Shown in pieces: positions 44,113-53,020 of a stretch of DNA of 64,000 nt. Positions within the stretch are counted from its first letter, which is position 1. Every line of letters starts with the position of its first letter. This stretch comes from Streptomyces sp. NBC_00353 (GTDB taxonomy: Bacteria > Actinomycetota > Actinomycetes > Streptomycetales > Streptomycetaceae), in assembly GCF_036108815.1 (NCBI RefSeq), contig NZ_CP107985.1:62001-126000 (forward strand), written 5' to 3'. The position numbers were made by a program, and so were the translations under genes. Under the pieces are notes generated by a model. The model worked only from the letters and a program-made list of their open reading frames with translations. It ran no database searches and was not told the origin of the DNA.

Positions 44113-45717
44113 CTTGATCTTTAACCTGTGCGGCGGGGATTCGGGGTGGTTGACTTCTTCCTTCGTCGTTTCGCTGGCTGTGTTTTCTGGGCTGTGTGCA
44201 CGTCGTGGCGGGGTGTGGGCCGGGTGTTCTTTCGGCCCGGTGGTCGTCCGGGGCCGGGACGGGAGGGTTTCGGTGCTCTGGCTGGGCAATCGGTCTGTGG
44301 GCGGATGTGCCGGAAGTCGCGGCGGACGCGGGCGGGAGTGAGCCTGTCCGGGGAACTGGGCTTCTCCCAGGGGCGGCGCCGGTCGGCTGCGAGTGGGCGG
44401 GCGAGACGGAGTTGGGTGTAGGCGGCGAGAATCAGCCAGGTCCACCGGTCGGCCGCCTCGGGGGTGCGGATCTTCGGGGAGGTCCAGCCGAGGGTCTGTT
44501 TGAAGAGGCGGAAGGTGTGCTCGATGTCGAAGCGCCGCAGGTAGGCCTGCCAGAGGCGGTCGGTGTCCGCCGGGGTGGCGTCGGTGCCTGACCACCACAG
44601 CCAGACCGGCTTCGGTGTTGCTCCGCTGGGCAGGTGGTCGATGTCCAGGCGGATCACGGTGCCCTCGACGATCGGGAGGGTGCCGTCGGTTGCGGCCCAG
44701 GAGGAGCGGTGGGTCAGTTTGGGGTGGAGCCGGTCCCGGAACGGGCCCTGGCGGTGCCGTAGAGACGTGTGTCGGTAACCGTTTCGGTGTCCGGGGTGCC
44801 CCAGGTGTCAGGCTGTCCGAAGACGAACTCGCTGCCGTGCCGGGGTGGGCGGCCCATCGTGTGTGGATGCCGAGGCGGGACACTCCGGCGCATGACCCGA
44901 TCCGAGCGCATCCGGGCGAGTACTTGGACCGGCAGGTCTTTCAGCAGGAAGGCAAGGCGGGGTGCGTCATATCCGGCGTCCGCAATGACGAGGACGTCCG
45001 GGTCGCCCTCCTGCCACTGCCCGGCGGTGATCAGTCGATGGAGCAGATCACGCAGTTGTCGGGCGGTGACGGTAGCGGAGTCATCCCCCGGGGGCCAGGC
45101 GGAGTGCGTCCAGGGGTGCGGTCCATGAACTGCGGCCCGGCTCGAGCGCGCAGACAATCGAGTACGGCCAGCCGGGGACAGGGATGTGCTGGTCTTTGCC
45201 CCGGCCGTAGGTGTGACACAGGATCCGCTGCGGTGAGGTGTGGGCGTCGGGGCGCAGCCAGCAGGTGATGTCGATGGCCAGGACGAGCCGGCCGTCGACA
45301 GCCCGTGGCAGTGCCACCGCGGCAAGGGCCCGCTGCAGCCGGCCGGTATCGACCCGGCCACGGGCGACAGCGGCGTAGAGCCCGCCATGGCCGCGGCGGT
45401 GTTCACCCACCAGCGACAACTCGGCCAGCGACCTCACCGGCCCGTCACCGCACAGAACGGCATCAGCCAGCTCGAACAACGCATCCGAACGAGCGGTGAG
45501 ACAGGAGTAGAACTCGCCCCGGAAGCATGACAGTTGGGCCAACGGCTCTCGCCGGGCATCGCGATGCAGCAGACTCATCCTCACGGCCTTCGTGCTGAAC
45601 GTGTGTGTTCCTTGGTCGGAGCACATGTTCAGACGAAGGCCGCTTTGGCGTACGGCAGTTACCGAACCGAGTGATCAAGTTCGAGGCACCATTCGACGTC
45701 GGATGTTAAAGATCAAG
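44113..45717 (-). mobile_element. IS4-superfamily-like element, first of a CTAG chain
   Basis: Inverted ends CTTGATCTTTAAC (44113-44125) and GTTAAAGATCAAG (45705-45717) with CTAG on both sides (44109-44112, 45718-45721). The transposase stop codon lies in the left repeat. Its gene is frameshifted, so the copy is probably dead. Confidence 0.8.
44121..45626 (-). pseudogene. IS4-superfamily-like transposase with two frameshifts
   Basis: Three consecutive frames make up one protein: 45626 to ~45085 (HRRGHGGLYAAVARGRVDTG, RLVLAIDITCWLRPDA with the first Asp), ~45085 to ~44745 (VLVIADAGYDAPRLAFLL with the second Asp), and ~44745 to 44121 (DIEHTFRLFKQTLGWTSPKI with the Glu). A relative with similar order lies at 60998-62485. 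The RFDxEHTFRxxKQ pattern matches the Y-R-E-K-type signature of the IS4 superfamily; the exact family is not settled. Confidence 0.8.
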
Positions 45718-45767
45718 CTAGGGCGTGTATCGAAAGTGGATGGCGAGACCTGGAATTACGGGATGGG

Positions 45768-46199
45768 TCACGTGGCTGGGTCGTGTGGTCGGGCACCTGC
45801 CGCGAGAAGCACGGCGATCGTCTCGGGGTAGGGCCCGGTCGTCGCCCATTGAAGCGGCGAACGGCCCATGCCGTGATCTTCGTGGAGATTGGGATCGGCG
45901 CCGTGGGTGAGGAGTGCACGCACCGTTTCGGTATGGCCCCAGCATGCTGCCGCGCACAGGGGTGTGCCTTCCGCGCCGCGTCCGCTTTCGGTGTTGGGCG
46001 AGGCCCCGGCTGCCAGCAGGCAGAGGACGTTGTCGGTGGCTCCGTGGACTGATGCCGCGTATAGAGGCGTGGTGCCTTCGGTGTTGCTTGTCTCCGGGCA
46101 GGCCCCGGCTAGCAGCAGTGCATTGATATGGGCGCTGTCGCCGAAGGTCGCTGCCCCGACGAGACGCTCCGACAGTTTCTTTTGCCGCCGTCTGTTCAC
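45768..46199 (-). CDS. ankyrin-repeat protein
   Basis: 143 residues from GTG 46199. Four ankyrin repeats: FGDSAHINALLLAGACPE, TTPLYAASVHGATDNVLCLL, GTPLCAAACWGHTETVRALL and SPLQWATTGPYPETIAVLL, with the usual GADPN turns. A short protein-protein interaction scaffold without a catalytic domain; no signal peptide. It sits between the left inverted repeat and the transposase stop, on the transposase strand and 40 bases after it, so it travels as a passenger. Short ankyrin proteins are common in Streptomyces; partners unknown. Confidence 0.82.
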   Translation of the reverse strand: MNRRRQKKLSERLVGAATFGDSAHINALLLAGACPETSNTEGTTPLYAASVHGATDNVLCLLAAGASPNTESGRGAEGTPLCAAACWGHTETVRALLTHGADPNLHEDHGMGRSPLQWATTGPYPETIAVLLAAGARPHDPAT

Positions 46200-46516
46200 A
46201 ATCGCTCAGACTAACGAGGAGGTGAGCGAAGGGCTCGGTCACAGCCACTCGTTGATGGCTGCAACCAGGACGGTCGCCTCGTAGCGGACCGCGAGTTTGT
46301 CGTACCTCGTGGCCACTGCGCGGTGCCTTTTGAGACGATTGATGCCGCACTCAACCGCATGTCGGGCCTTGTAATCCTCCGGGTCGAACCTCGGCGGGCG
46401 GCCACCGCGGGAGCCGAGTTTCTTTCGGTTGCGCGTCTGATCGGCCTTGTCCGGGATGGTGCAGCGTATGCCGCGTCTGCGTAGGTAGGCGCGGTTCTTG
46501 CGGGAGGCGTACGCCT

Positions 46517-46933
46517 AATGGGAAGCGAAGGTCGGCGGGAGCTGATCTTCAGGGCGCGAGCCGAGCCTTTGTGTACGCCCGGACCTCAGAGTCCTATTGA
46601 CAAGACGAGGCTGGCTCGCGCCCAGCAGCATGGACCTCAAGTGGGCAAGAACAGGTACAGATCCGTCTCCGACGGCATTCACGTGGTCGCGTTTGTGCAG
46701 GCAGGCCCGTATCTGACTGCTCCGCGGTTTGCTGTTCGTAGTCCGAGCCGGTTATGCGGATCACCTCTCACCTCTGCCTGAGCCCTCAGCTCTGACACAG
46801 ATCGAGGACCGTATGACTCGCTGGGGTTGCGAACGGCTGGTGGGATGACGTGCCATGAGCACTTCCATTAGGGAGCACGCGCACCCTGCACAGGCTCTGG
46901 CCTGGGAAAAGAGCCGCGACGAAGGAGAGCCGG
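46517..46933 (+). ncRNA. IS110 left-end noncoding region, candidate bridge RNA
   Basis: 417 bases lie between the element boundary and the transposase start and contain no gene. IS110-group elements encode a structured bridge RNA in this position that specifies target and donor sites. I did not fold it; the call rests on position only. Confidence 0.35.
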
Positions 46934-48195
46934 ATGGAGATCGTCGGGTTACCGACGCCAGTTTTCTGTGGGGTGGACTGGGCCGAAGGCCACCACGACA
47001 TAGCCCTGGTTGAGGCCGGGGAAAGCAACTCGCCAAAGTGCGGATCAGTGACGACGCGGCGGGGTTCGCCCAGCTCACGGCCCTGCTGACTGAACATGGC
47101 GATAGCGAGGACGCCCCGATCCCCGTGGCGATCGAGACATCGCGCGGGCTCCTCGTCGCCTGCCTGCGGGCCACCGGCCGGCCGGTCTTCGCGATCAACC
47201 CGCCGGCAGTCGCCCGCTATCGGGACCGTCACTCCGTCGCCCGCAAGAAGTCAGACGCCGTCGACGCCGCGGCCCTGGCCAACATCCTGCGAACCGACAT
47301 GGCCGCCCACCGGCCGCTGCCCGCGGACTCCGAGCTCGTGCAGGCCATCGCCGTGCTCGCACGGGCCCAGCAGGACGCCGTCTGGGCCCGCGGCCAGGCC
47401 CAGAACAAGCTCCGTTCTCAGCTCAGGGAGTTCTACCCGGCGATCCTCGACGCCTACGCCCAGCACAAACACGGCCTGTGCTCGAGAGAAGCCCGCAGCA
47501 TCCTGGCTGCAGCCCCGACCCCGACCATGGCGGCGAAGCTGACACGGCGACGCCTGCAGTCCCTGCTCAAGCAGGCCGGCCGGGTCCGCGGCATCCAGAC
47601 CGAAGCCGAAAGGCTCCACGAAGTCTTCAAGCGGGAGTATCTCCACCAGCTCCCGCAGGTCGAAACAGCCCTCGGGCACCAGACATCCGCCCTGCTCAGG
47701 CAGCTGAACACCGCCTGCGACAACGCTGAACAGCTCGAAGAAGCCGTCACGCAAGCCTTCGCAGAGCATCACGATGCCCCGATCATCCGCAGCTTTCCCG
47801 GACTTGCCTCACTGACCGGCGCCCGGATTTTGGCAGAGATCGGCGATGACCGGACCCGCTTTGCCAACGCCCGATCCCTCAAGGCCTACGCAGGAAGCGC
47901 CCCGGTCACCAGGTCCAGCGGCAAGAGCTGCATGGTCATGAGCCGGAGGATCAAGAATCAGAGATTGGCTGCCGTCGGCTATGTCTGGGCCTTCGTCTCC
48001 CTTACCCGCTCACCAGGCGCCAGAGCCCACTACGACCGCCGCCGAGCGGCCGGCGACCGCCACGTTGCCGCACAGAGGAACCTCTTCAACCGCTTCATGG
48101 GAATGCTGTTCTACTGCCTCCAGAACGGTCACATCTACGACGAAGCAATCGCCTTCCCGCAGCCGTCACCCGAACTTGCTGCAGCAGCGGCTTGA
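46934..48195 (+). pseudogene. IS110-family transposase with an early one-base deletion
   Basis: ATG 46934 (GAAGGAGAGCC upstream) gives MEIVGLPTPVFCGVDWAEGH with the first catalytic Asp, then the frame breaks near 47020 in a run of G; the rest continues from KVRISDDAAGFAQL to the stop at 48195. DEDD residues IETSRG and KSDAVDAAALA and the C-terminal FPGLASLTGARILAEIG and APVTRSSGKS (catalytic Ser region) are present. One G restores a ~420-residue protein, so it may be a sequencing error. Confidence 0.8.
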
Positions 48196-48861
48196 CGCTT
48201 ATCGGCGTGGGATGTCTTGTCGGCGCGCACCCGCCTCGGCCTGGTGCGCGGTCGGCCCGGTTCCAGTCTGGGGACCCTGACGCGGTCCAGGACGGCCTCG
48301 AACTGCGGTGAGTCCCCGCGCTGCCCGGCGGTGACCACGATGGACATGGGCTTCTGACCCTGCTCGACGGCCAGGTGCAGCTTGGTGGTCAGGCCGCCGC
48401 GCGAGCGCCCGAGGCCGTGGTCGTCGGGCTCCGTGGCGACGCCGCCGGGCGGCTCCTTTTGCATCGCCCCCTTTTTCGCGCTCCGGCGGCGTGCTGGTGG
48501 GCCCGGCAGACAGTGGAGTCGACGTTGAGATCCCAGGTGATCAGATCCTTGGCATCGGCCTGGGCCTGGAGCTGGGTGAAGATGCGCTGCCAGGTGCCGT
48601 TGCGCTGCCAGCGACGGAAGAGGTCATACGCCCGGCCCCACGGCCCGTACCTTGGGCAAGTCCCGCCACGGGATGCCGGTGCGGACCCGGAAGCGTATGC
48701 CGTCGATCAGCTGCCGCCGGGTCCATGTCGGTGGCCGGCCGGGCTTCTTGCCCTTCGGCAACAGCGGCTCCAGCGCGGCCCATTGCTCGTCTGTCAGATC
48801 TCCACGCGCCACGAACCAAGATCATCTCACGAACAAGATCCACTTTCGATACACGCCCTAG

Positions 48862-50303
48862 TAGGGCTTGGTCAGCTTCACTCGTGGGTGGCGTGTCTGT
48901 CTGTTGGTGAGTGTCGTTGAGGTGGTGTGACACCTGAAGAGATGGCCGGGGTCCGGGAGGACCTGGAGGCATTCACGACGGAGATGTTCGACGGGTTCTT
49001 CCGTGCGGATCAGCGGCGGTGGGGGCAGGTGTATGTGCGTGGGCTGCTGCTGGAGGGTCGGCGCAAGTCGGTGGAGCCGATGGCGGCGCGTCTGGGCGAG
49101 GACGGTAACCGGCAGGCACTGGCCCACTTCGTGACTACCAGCCCGTGGGATCCAGCCCATGTGCGGGCCCGGCTGGCCTGGAGGATGCACGACGTCATCG
49201 GCGCGGAGGCGCTGATCGTCGACGACACCGGCTTTTTGAAGGACGGGGACGCCTCGGCGTGTGTGTCCCGGCAGTACACCGGCACCGCGGGCAAGGTCAC
49301 CAACTGCCAGGTCGGGGTGTCGTTGCACCTGGCCCGCAATCATGCCTCGGCCGCGGTGAACTGGCGGCTGTTCCTGCCCGCTTCCTGGGATCCGGCCTCG
49401 CCGGAGGCGGATGCGGACAAGGTCGCCCGCCGCAGTCGCTGCGGCATCCCCGCCCAGGCGGGGCATGTGGAGAAGTGGCAGTTGGCCCTGGACATGATCG
49501 ACGAGGCCCGGTCGTGGGGCATCGACATTCCCCTGGTCGTCGCGGACGCCGGATACGGTGATGCCGCCGCCTTCCGTCTGGGCTTGGAGGACCGCAACCT
49601 GCCTTATGCGGTGGGCATTTCTTCCCGCCACACCGCCCATCGGGCTGGGGCCCGGCCCGTCCAGCCCGCCTATGCGGGCACCGGCCGGCCACCGAAGATG
49701 CAGTATCCCGAGCCCGCACAGACCATGAAAAACCTGGTCATCGCAGCCGGCCGGGCTGCTGCGAGACCGGTGTCCTGGCGGGCAGGCTCCCGGCCAGGCC
49801 AGGGCCGAAGCGGCTTCAAGCGCATGCACTCACGCTTCGTTGCTTTGCGCGTCCGTCCGGCCGGACGCGGTGTCCGCACAGCCGGCGACGGTCCGGAACT
49901 GCCCGAGCGCTGGCTGCTGGCCGAATGGCCCGCCACCGAGCCCGAGCCGGTGCAGTTCTGGCTCTCGAACCTGCCCTCCGGGATGCCGCTGGCCACGCTG
50001 GTGCGGCTGGCCAAACTCCGCTGGCGCATCGAGCACGACTACCGCGAGATGAAACAGGCCCTGGGTCTAGCCCACTTCGAAGGCCGCACCTGGAACGGCT
50101 GGCACCACCACGTCACCCTCGTCTCCGCCGCCCATGCCTTCTGCACCCTGCAACGACTGGCACACCACCCAAAAGACACAGCGCAGGTCTGAGCCTCTAC
50201 CAGGTCCTCCACGAACTCCAGACACTCCTCGCCCTATGGGCCGGCGCCTGCCCCACCTGCCACCGCAACATACCCACCCCCATACGAACCTGACCAAGCC
50301 CTA
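48862..50303 (+). mobile_element. IS701-family element, third of the CTAG chain
   Basis: Inverted ends TAGGGCTTGGTCAG (48862-48875) and CTGACCAAGCCCTA (50290-50303), flanked by CTAG (48858-48861 and 50304-50307), the YTAR-type 4-bp duplication of IS701. 1442 bp. Confidence 0.87.
48927..50192 (+). CDS. IS701-family transposase, C-terminus shifted
   Basis: 421 residues from GTG 48927. DDE residues in EALIVDDTGFLKDGD, PLVVADAGYGDA and RWRIEHDYREMKQALG. Near 50180 the frame seems to lose one base: the annotated frame stops at 50192, while the next frame continues SLYQVLHELQTLLALWAGAC and ends PTCHRNIPTPIRT at 50293, the usual IS701 tail. About 33 C-terminal residues are thus replaced; activity is uncertain. 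Confidence 0.88.
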   Translation: MTPEEMAGVREDLEAFTTEMFDGFFRADQRRWGQVYVRGLLLEGRRKSVEPMAARLGEDGNRQALAHFVTTSPWDPAHVRARLAWRMHDVIGAEALIVDDTGFLKDGDASACVSRQYTGTAGKVTNCQVGVSLHLARNHASAAVNWRLFLPASWDPASPEADADKVARRSRCGIPAQAGHVEKWQLALDMIDEARSWGIDIPLVVADAGYGDAAAFRLGLEDRNLPYAVGISSRHTAHRAGARPVQPAYAGTGRPPKMQYPEPAQTMKNLVIAAGRAAARPVSWRAGSRPGQGRSGFKRMHSRFVALRVRPAGRGVRTAGDGPELPERWLLAEWPATEPEPVQFWLSNLPSGMPLATLVRLAKLRWRIEHDYREMKQALGLAHFEGRTWNGWHHHVTLVSAAHAFCTLQRLAHHPKDTAQV

Positions 50304-50363
50304 CTAGGCGCTGCAGCCCACGGAGGGACTGTCCAATCAACGGTGTAATTGGGGTTGTTGTGG

Positions 50364-50690
50364 TTAGTGGCGTGCTGCGCTGAGTCGGCCGTCGAAGGTA
50401 ATGTCGAAGGCGTTGAGAGCGGTCTTCCAGCGGCTGGTCCAGCGGGCTTGTCCCTTGCCGGTGGGGTCCAGCGACATGATCGCCATGTAGACGCATTTCA
50501 GTGCGGCCTGCTCGTTGGGGAAGTGACCGCGGGCCTTGACCGCCCGGCGGATCCGAGCGTTGACGGACTCGATGGCGTTGGTCGTGCAGACGATCCTTCG
50601 GATCTCGGATTTCCCGGCGGCCCTCCGTGGTGACGGCCAGGGCCACATAGACCGGACGGTTGGCGACCGCACCAGACGACCGGATAGACC
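50364..50690 (-). pseudogene. IS256-family transposase fragments with internal deletion
   Basis: VANRPVYVALAVTTEGRREI is joined directly to RRIVCTTNAIESVNARIRRA (with the catalytic Glu), then FPNEQAALKCVYMAIMSLDP and NAFDITFDGRLSAARH. The ~130 codons normally between REI and the TTNAIES block are missing here; parts of them lie at 52317-52708. Confidence 0.75.
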
Positions 50691-50699
50691 GCTTGAGTT

Positions 50700-50780
50700 C
50701 TATCGGTGGAATACCGCCCCGTCGAGGCTGCCCCCGGTTCGGGCGGCCATCCGCAGTGCGTCGGCGACCAGGTCGGTGCG
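50700..50780 (-). pseudogene. IS3-family OrfB scrap left of the IS110
   Basis: DLVADALRMAARTGGSLDGA followed by VFHR matches the IS3 OrfB block before the second Asp. The matching preceding block lies on the other side of the IS110 (52221-52315). Confidence 0.6.
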
Positions 50781-50869
50781 CTCTACCTTCTTCCTGGGAA
50801 GCCCCAGCTATTCGTAGGGTTGCGGCACCCAGGGGAGGCGGGTGTGGCTCTCGGTGCGCTGCCGCCTTG

Positions 50870-51000
50870 TGGCTCCACATGCTTGGCCGCCCGGCTCCCC
50901 ACGACGACTCGGCCGCCGATTAGGAAGTGCGAACAAGTCGCTGAGTAGAGCAATGCCGGCGAAGTCGTCCGTGGTACGACCTGTACGAACGAGCACGTCA
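50870..51000 (+). ncRNA. IS110 left-end noncoding region conserved with another copy
   Basis: CTTGGCCGCCCGGCTCCCCA and the following ~30 bases, located ~90-130 bases before the transposase, closely match 63798-63841 (minus strand) before the IS110 transposase at 62523. Conservation of a noncoding block in two otherwise diverged elements fits a functional RNA such as the bridge RNA. Confidence 0.45.
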
Positions 51001-51008
51001 GGAGCGCG

Positions 51009-52205
51009 ATGAGCCGGATATGGGCGGGGATCGATAGCGGCAAGGGCCACCACCATGGCCTCGCATTGGAAGCCGGCGGAAAGACACTGCTGTCTCGGCG
51101 AGTTGCCAACGACGAGCCCGAGCTGCTGAAGCTGATCGGTGAGGTTCTGGAGCTGGCTGACGGCCATCAGGTCACCTGGGCCATCGACATGACCGGCGGG
51201 GAGCCCGCGCTGCTGCTGGCCCTGCTGATTAACCATGGCCAGGAAGTCCTATACATCCCCGGCCGCTTGGTGAACCGGGCCTCCGACGGCTACCGAGGTG
51301 AGGGAAAGACCGACGCCCGTGACGCCTACATCATCGCCGACCAGGCCAGGATGCGCCGCGACCTGCGGCCCATCCGCCCCGGCGACGAAACCGCCATCGA
51401 GCTCAAGCTGCTGACCGGCCGCCGCGGCGACCTGGTCGAGGACCGCACCCGCGCGGTGAACCGTCTGCGCGGCACCCTGCTGAGCATGTTCCCGGCCCTG
51501 GAGAGGGCACTGGACGTGACCAATATGGGCCCGCTCAAGCTCCTTACGGGCTACCAGACCCCGGGCTCGATCCGCCGCGCCAGCACCGCGCGGCTGACGA
51601 AGTGGCTGGCCAATCGCAAGGTCCGCAACGCGCGATCCCTTGCCGAAACGGCCGTCGAGGCCGCCGAGCGCCAGCACACAGCTGTCCACGGAGAAAAGAC
51701 CATCGCGAAGCTGGTCCACACCCTGGCCGAGGAGGTGATGGCCCTCAACGGGCAGATCTCCGAGATGGACAAGCTCATCGAGGGCCGGTTTCGCGAGCAC
51801 GAACTCGCCGACATAGTCCAGAGCGTCCCGGGTATCGGTGCTGTGCTCGGCGCGGAGTTCCTCGCCTCGGTCGGCGGAGGCCTGGACGGGTTCGACTCCC
51901 CGGACGCGCTGGCGGCCTTCGCCGGCGTCGCTCCCGCGCCTCGTGACTCGGGCAAGGTCAGCGGCAATCTCCACCGGCCGAACAACTACCACCGAAGACT
52001 CCAGCGCGTCTTCTATACCTCTGCGCTGGTGAGCGTCCAGTTCGACCCGAACTCGCGGAAATTCTACGATCGCAAACGCGCCGAGGGCAAGAAGCATGTC
52101 CAGGCCGTGCTCGCCCTTGCCCGCCGACGCGTCAACGTCCTGTGGGCCCTGATCCGTGACCGACGGTGCTACGAAGTCACACCCCCTGCGACCACAGCCG
52201 TTTGA
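51009..52205 (+). CDS. IS110-family transposase
   Basis: 398 residues from ATG 51009 (CAGGAGCGCG upstream). The DEDD_Tnp_IS110 domain starts WAGIDSGKGHHHGLAL (Asp) and includes GEGKTDARDAYIIADQARMR (Asp pair). The C-terminal Tnp_20 domain contains IVQSVPGIGAVLGAEFLASV and PRDSGKVSGNLHRPNN with the candidate nucleophilic Ser. Complete. It catalyses RNA-guided recombination of the element with its target. Related to the copy at 62523. Confidence 0.93.
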   Translation: MSRIWAGIDSGKGHHHGLALEAGGKTLLSRRVANDEPELLKLIGEVLELADGHQVTWAIDMTGGEPALLLALLINHGQEVLYIPGRLVNRASDGYRGEGKTDARDAYIIADQARMRRDLRPIRPGDETAIELKLLTGRRGDLVEDRTRAVNRLRGTLLSMFPALERALDVTNMGPLKLLTGYQTPGSIRRASTARLTKWLANRKVRNARSLAETAVEAAERQHTAVHGEKTIAKLVHTLAEEVMALNGQISEMDKLIEGRFREHELADIVQSVPGIGAVLGAEFLASVGGGLDGFDSPDALAAFAGVAPAPRDSGKVSGNLHRPNNYHRRLQRVFYTSALVSVQFDPNSRKFYDRKRAEGKKHVQAVLALARRRVNVLWALIRDRRCYEVTPPATTAV

Positions 52206-52220
52206 CAACAATATTAGGAA

Positions 52221-52315
52221 GCATGTGGTCGGCGATGGACCAGCCGACGGCCTTGCGGCTGAAGCAGTCGAGCACGGTCGCGAGATAGAGGAACTCCCCG
52301 TCTTCCAGGGGGAGA
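52221..52315 (-). pseudogene. IS3-family OrfB scrap right of the IS110
   Basis: YLPLEDGEFLYLATVLDCFS then RKAVGWSIADHM is the IS3 OrfB segment following the first Asp. It is fused upstream to IS256 sequence. Confidence 0.7.
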
Positions 52316-52316
52316 T

Positions 52317-52708
52317 AGGTGGGCTTGAGGGCCTTGGCGATCTTGTCCCAGTCCTGGCGGGCGGCAGTCGAACCGCAGGAACGGGATGAACTCCTCCCAG
52401 GCGTTCTCCCAGAGCCGGACGATCGCCGGATAATTTTTGCCCCAGGTGTCGGCGAATTCGGCGAACCGCTCCAGGGCGGCGTCTTCGGTCGCGGCCGTGT
52501 AGTCCTGGGCCTGTGGGCCGGAGACGGCGGCGAGGGCGCCAAACACTGGCTGAACATCCTGACCGAGATCAAGAACCGCGGCGCGGGCGATGTCCTCATG
52601 CTCGTCTGCGACGGCCTCAGGGGCCTGCCCGACGCAGTCGAGACCGTCTGGCCGGCCACGACCGTCCAGACCTGCGTGGTCCACCTCCTGCGCAACTCGT
52701 TCCGCTGA
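52317..52708. pseudogene. shuffled IS256-family transposase segments on both strands
   Basis: Plus strand 52505-52708: LGLWAGDGGEGAKHWLNILT, DVLMLVCDGLRGLPDAVETV (Asp) and CVVHLLRNSFR. Minus strand 52500-52369: TEDAALERFAEFADTWGKNY and AIVRLWENAWEEFIPFLRFD. Minus strand 52361-52317: RQDWDKIAKALKPTY. In an intact gene the order is plus-piece, RQDW-piece, TEDA-piece, all on one strand, so at least one inversion and one reordering occurred. Confidence 0.7.
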
Positions 52709-53020
52709 TGTCGCCCATGTATTTCAGGCCGGATTCGGTGGCGGTGAAGTCCCGCTGGAACAGGTCCGGGACCTGGGAGGCTGCCGAGTCTTGGGTCGTG
52801 GTGCGGACGTGTCTGCGCAGGCGGATACCGGTGATGGAGAACATCCGCATCACGCGGGCGACGCGTTTCTCGTTGACCCGCAGGCCCTTCTCCCGGAGCT
52901 CGCGGTCACCCGCGGGGAGCCGGAAGCGCTGTTGGACTCGCCATGGACTTCGCGGATCCGCTCGGCCAGGAGCCGGTCCTCCCGCGGCCGGGCGCCCGTC
53001 TCGTCGATCACCGGGCCGGT
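52709..53020 (-). pseudogene. IS3-family OrfB N-terminal fragment
   Basis: REDRLLAERIREVHGESNSA, a frameshift near 52930, then LREKGLRVNEKRVARVMRMF, FQRDFTATESGLKYMGDIS (first Asp). It truncates the arsenite-efflux-like gene on its left side in transcription order. Confidence 0.7.

Larger units (their letters stand above)
46515..48217 (+). mobile_element. IS110-family element inserted in the IS5 transposase
   Basis: CT occurs at both junctions (46515-46516 and 48216-48217). Excising from one CT to the other restores the IS5 reading GCCGACAAGGCGTACGCC on the minus strand. There are no terminal inverted repeats, as expected for IS110, which recombines through a dinucleotide core. About 1.70 kb. 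Confidence 0.82.
46239..48812 (-). pseudogene. IS5-family transposase split by an IS110 and frameshifted
   Basis: N-terminal half 48812-48218: LTDEQWAALEPLLPKGKKPG, RFRVRTGIPWRDLPK, a shift of two bases near 48652, YDLFRRWQRNGTWQRIFTQL and LITWDLNVDSTVCRAHQ (first Asp), another single-base loss near 48475, then LTTKLHLAVEQGQKPMSIVV. C-terminal half 46514-46239: AYASRKNRAYLRRRGIRCTI, PRFDPEDYKARHAVECGINR (Glu) and EATVLVAAINEWL with stop. Joining the halves across the IS110 gives RVRADKAYASRKNRAYL, the second-Asp region. Confidence 0.85.
45722..48857 (-). mobile_element. IS5-family (IS427-like) element carrying an ankyrin gene
   Basis: Perfect inverted ends GGGCGTGTATCGAAAGTGGA (45722-45741, and inverted at 48838-48857), flanked by CTAG (45718-45721, 48858-48861), the target duplication of the IS427 branch. 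The element contains the ankyrin gene, the transposase in two halves, and an IS110 inserted in that transposase gene. Confidence 0.8.
50781..52220 (+). mobile_element. IS110-family element inserted in an IS3 remnant
   Basis: The IS3 reading GCCGACCACATGC (minus strand, right side, to ~52221) continues as GCACCGACCTGGTCGCC on the left side (~50780); excising ~1.44 kb around a GC dinucleotide restores ADHM-R-TDLVADAL. No inverted repeats. Boundaries are accurate to a few bases. Confidence 0.65.

Noticed and set aside
48858..48861. Composite transposon formed by the neighbouring elements
   Set aside because: The three elements belong to different families with their own ends and duplications; they do not flank a common cargo with matching ends.
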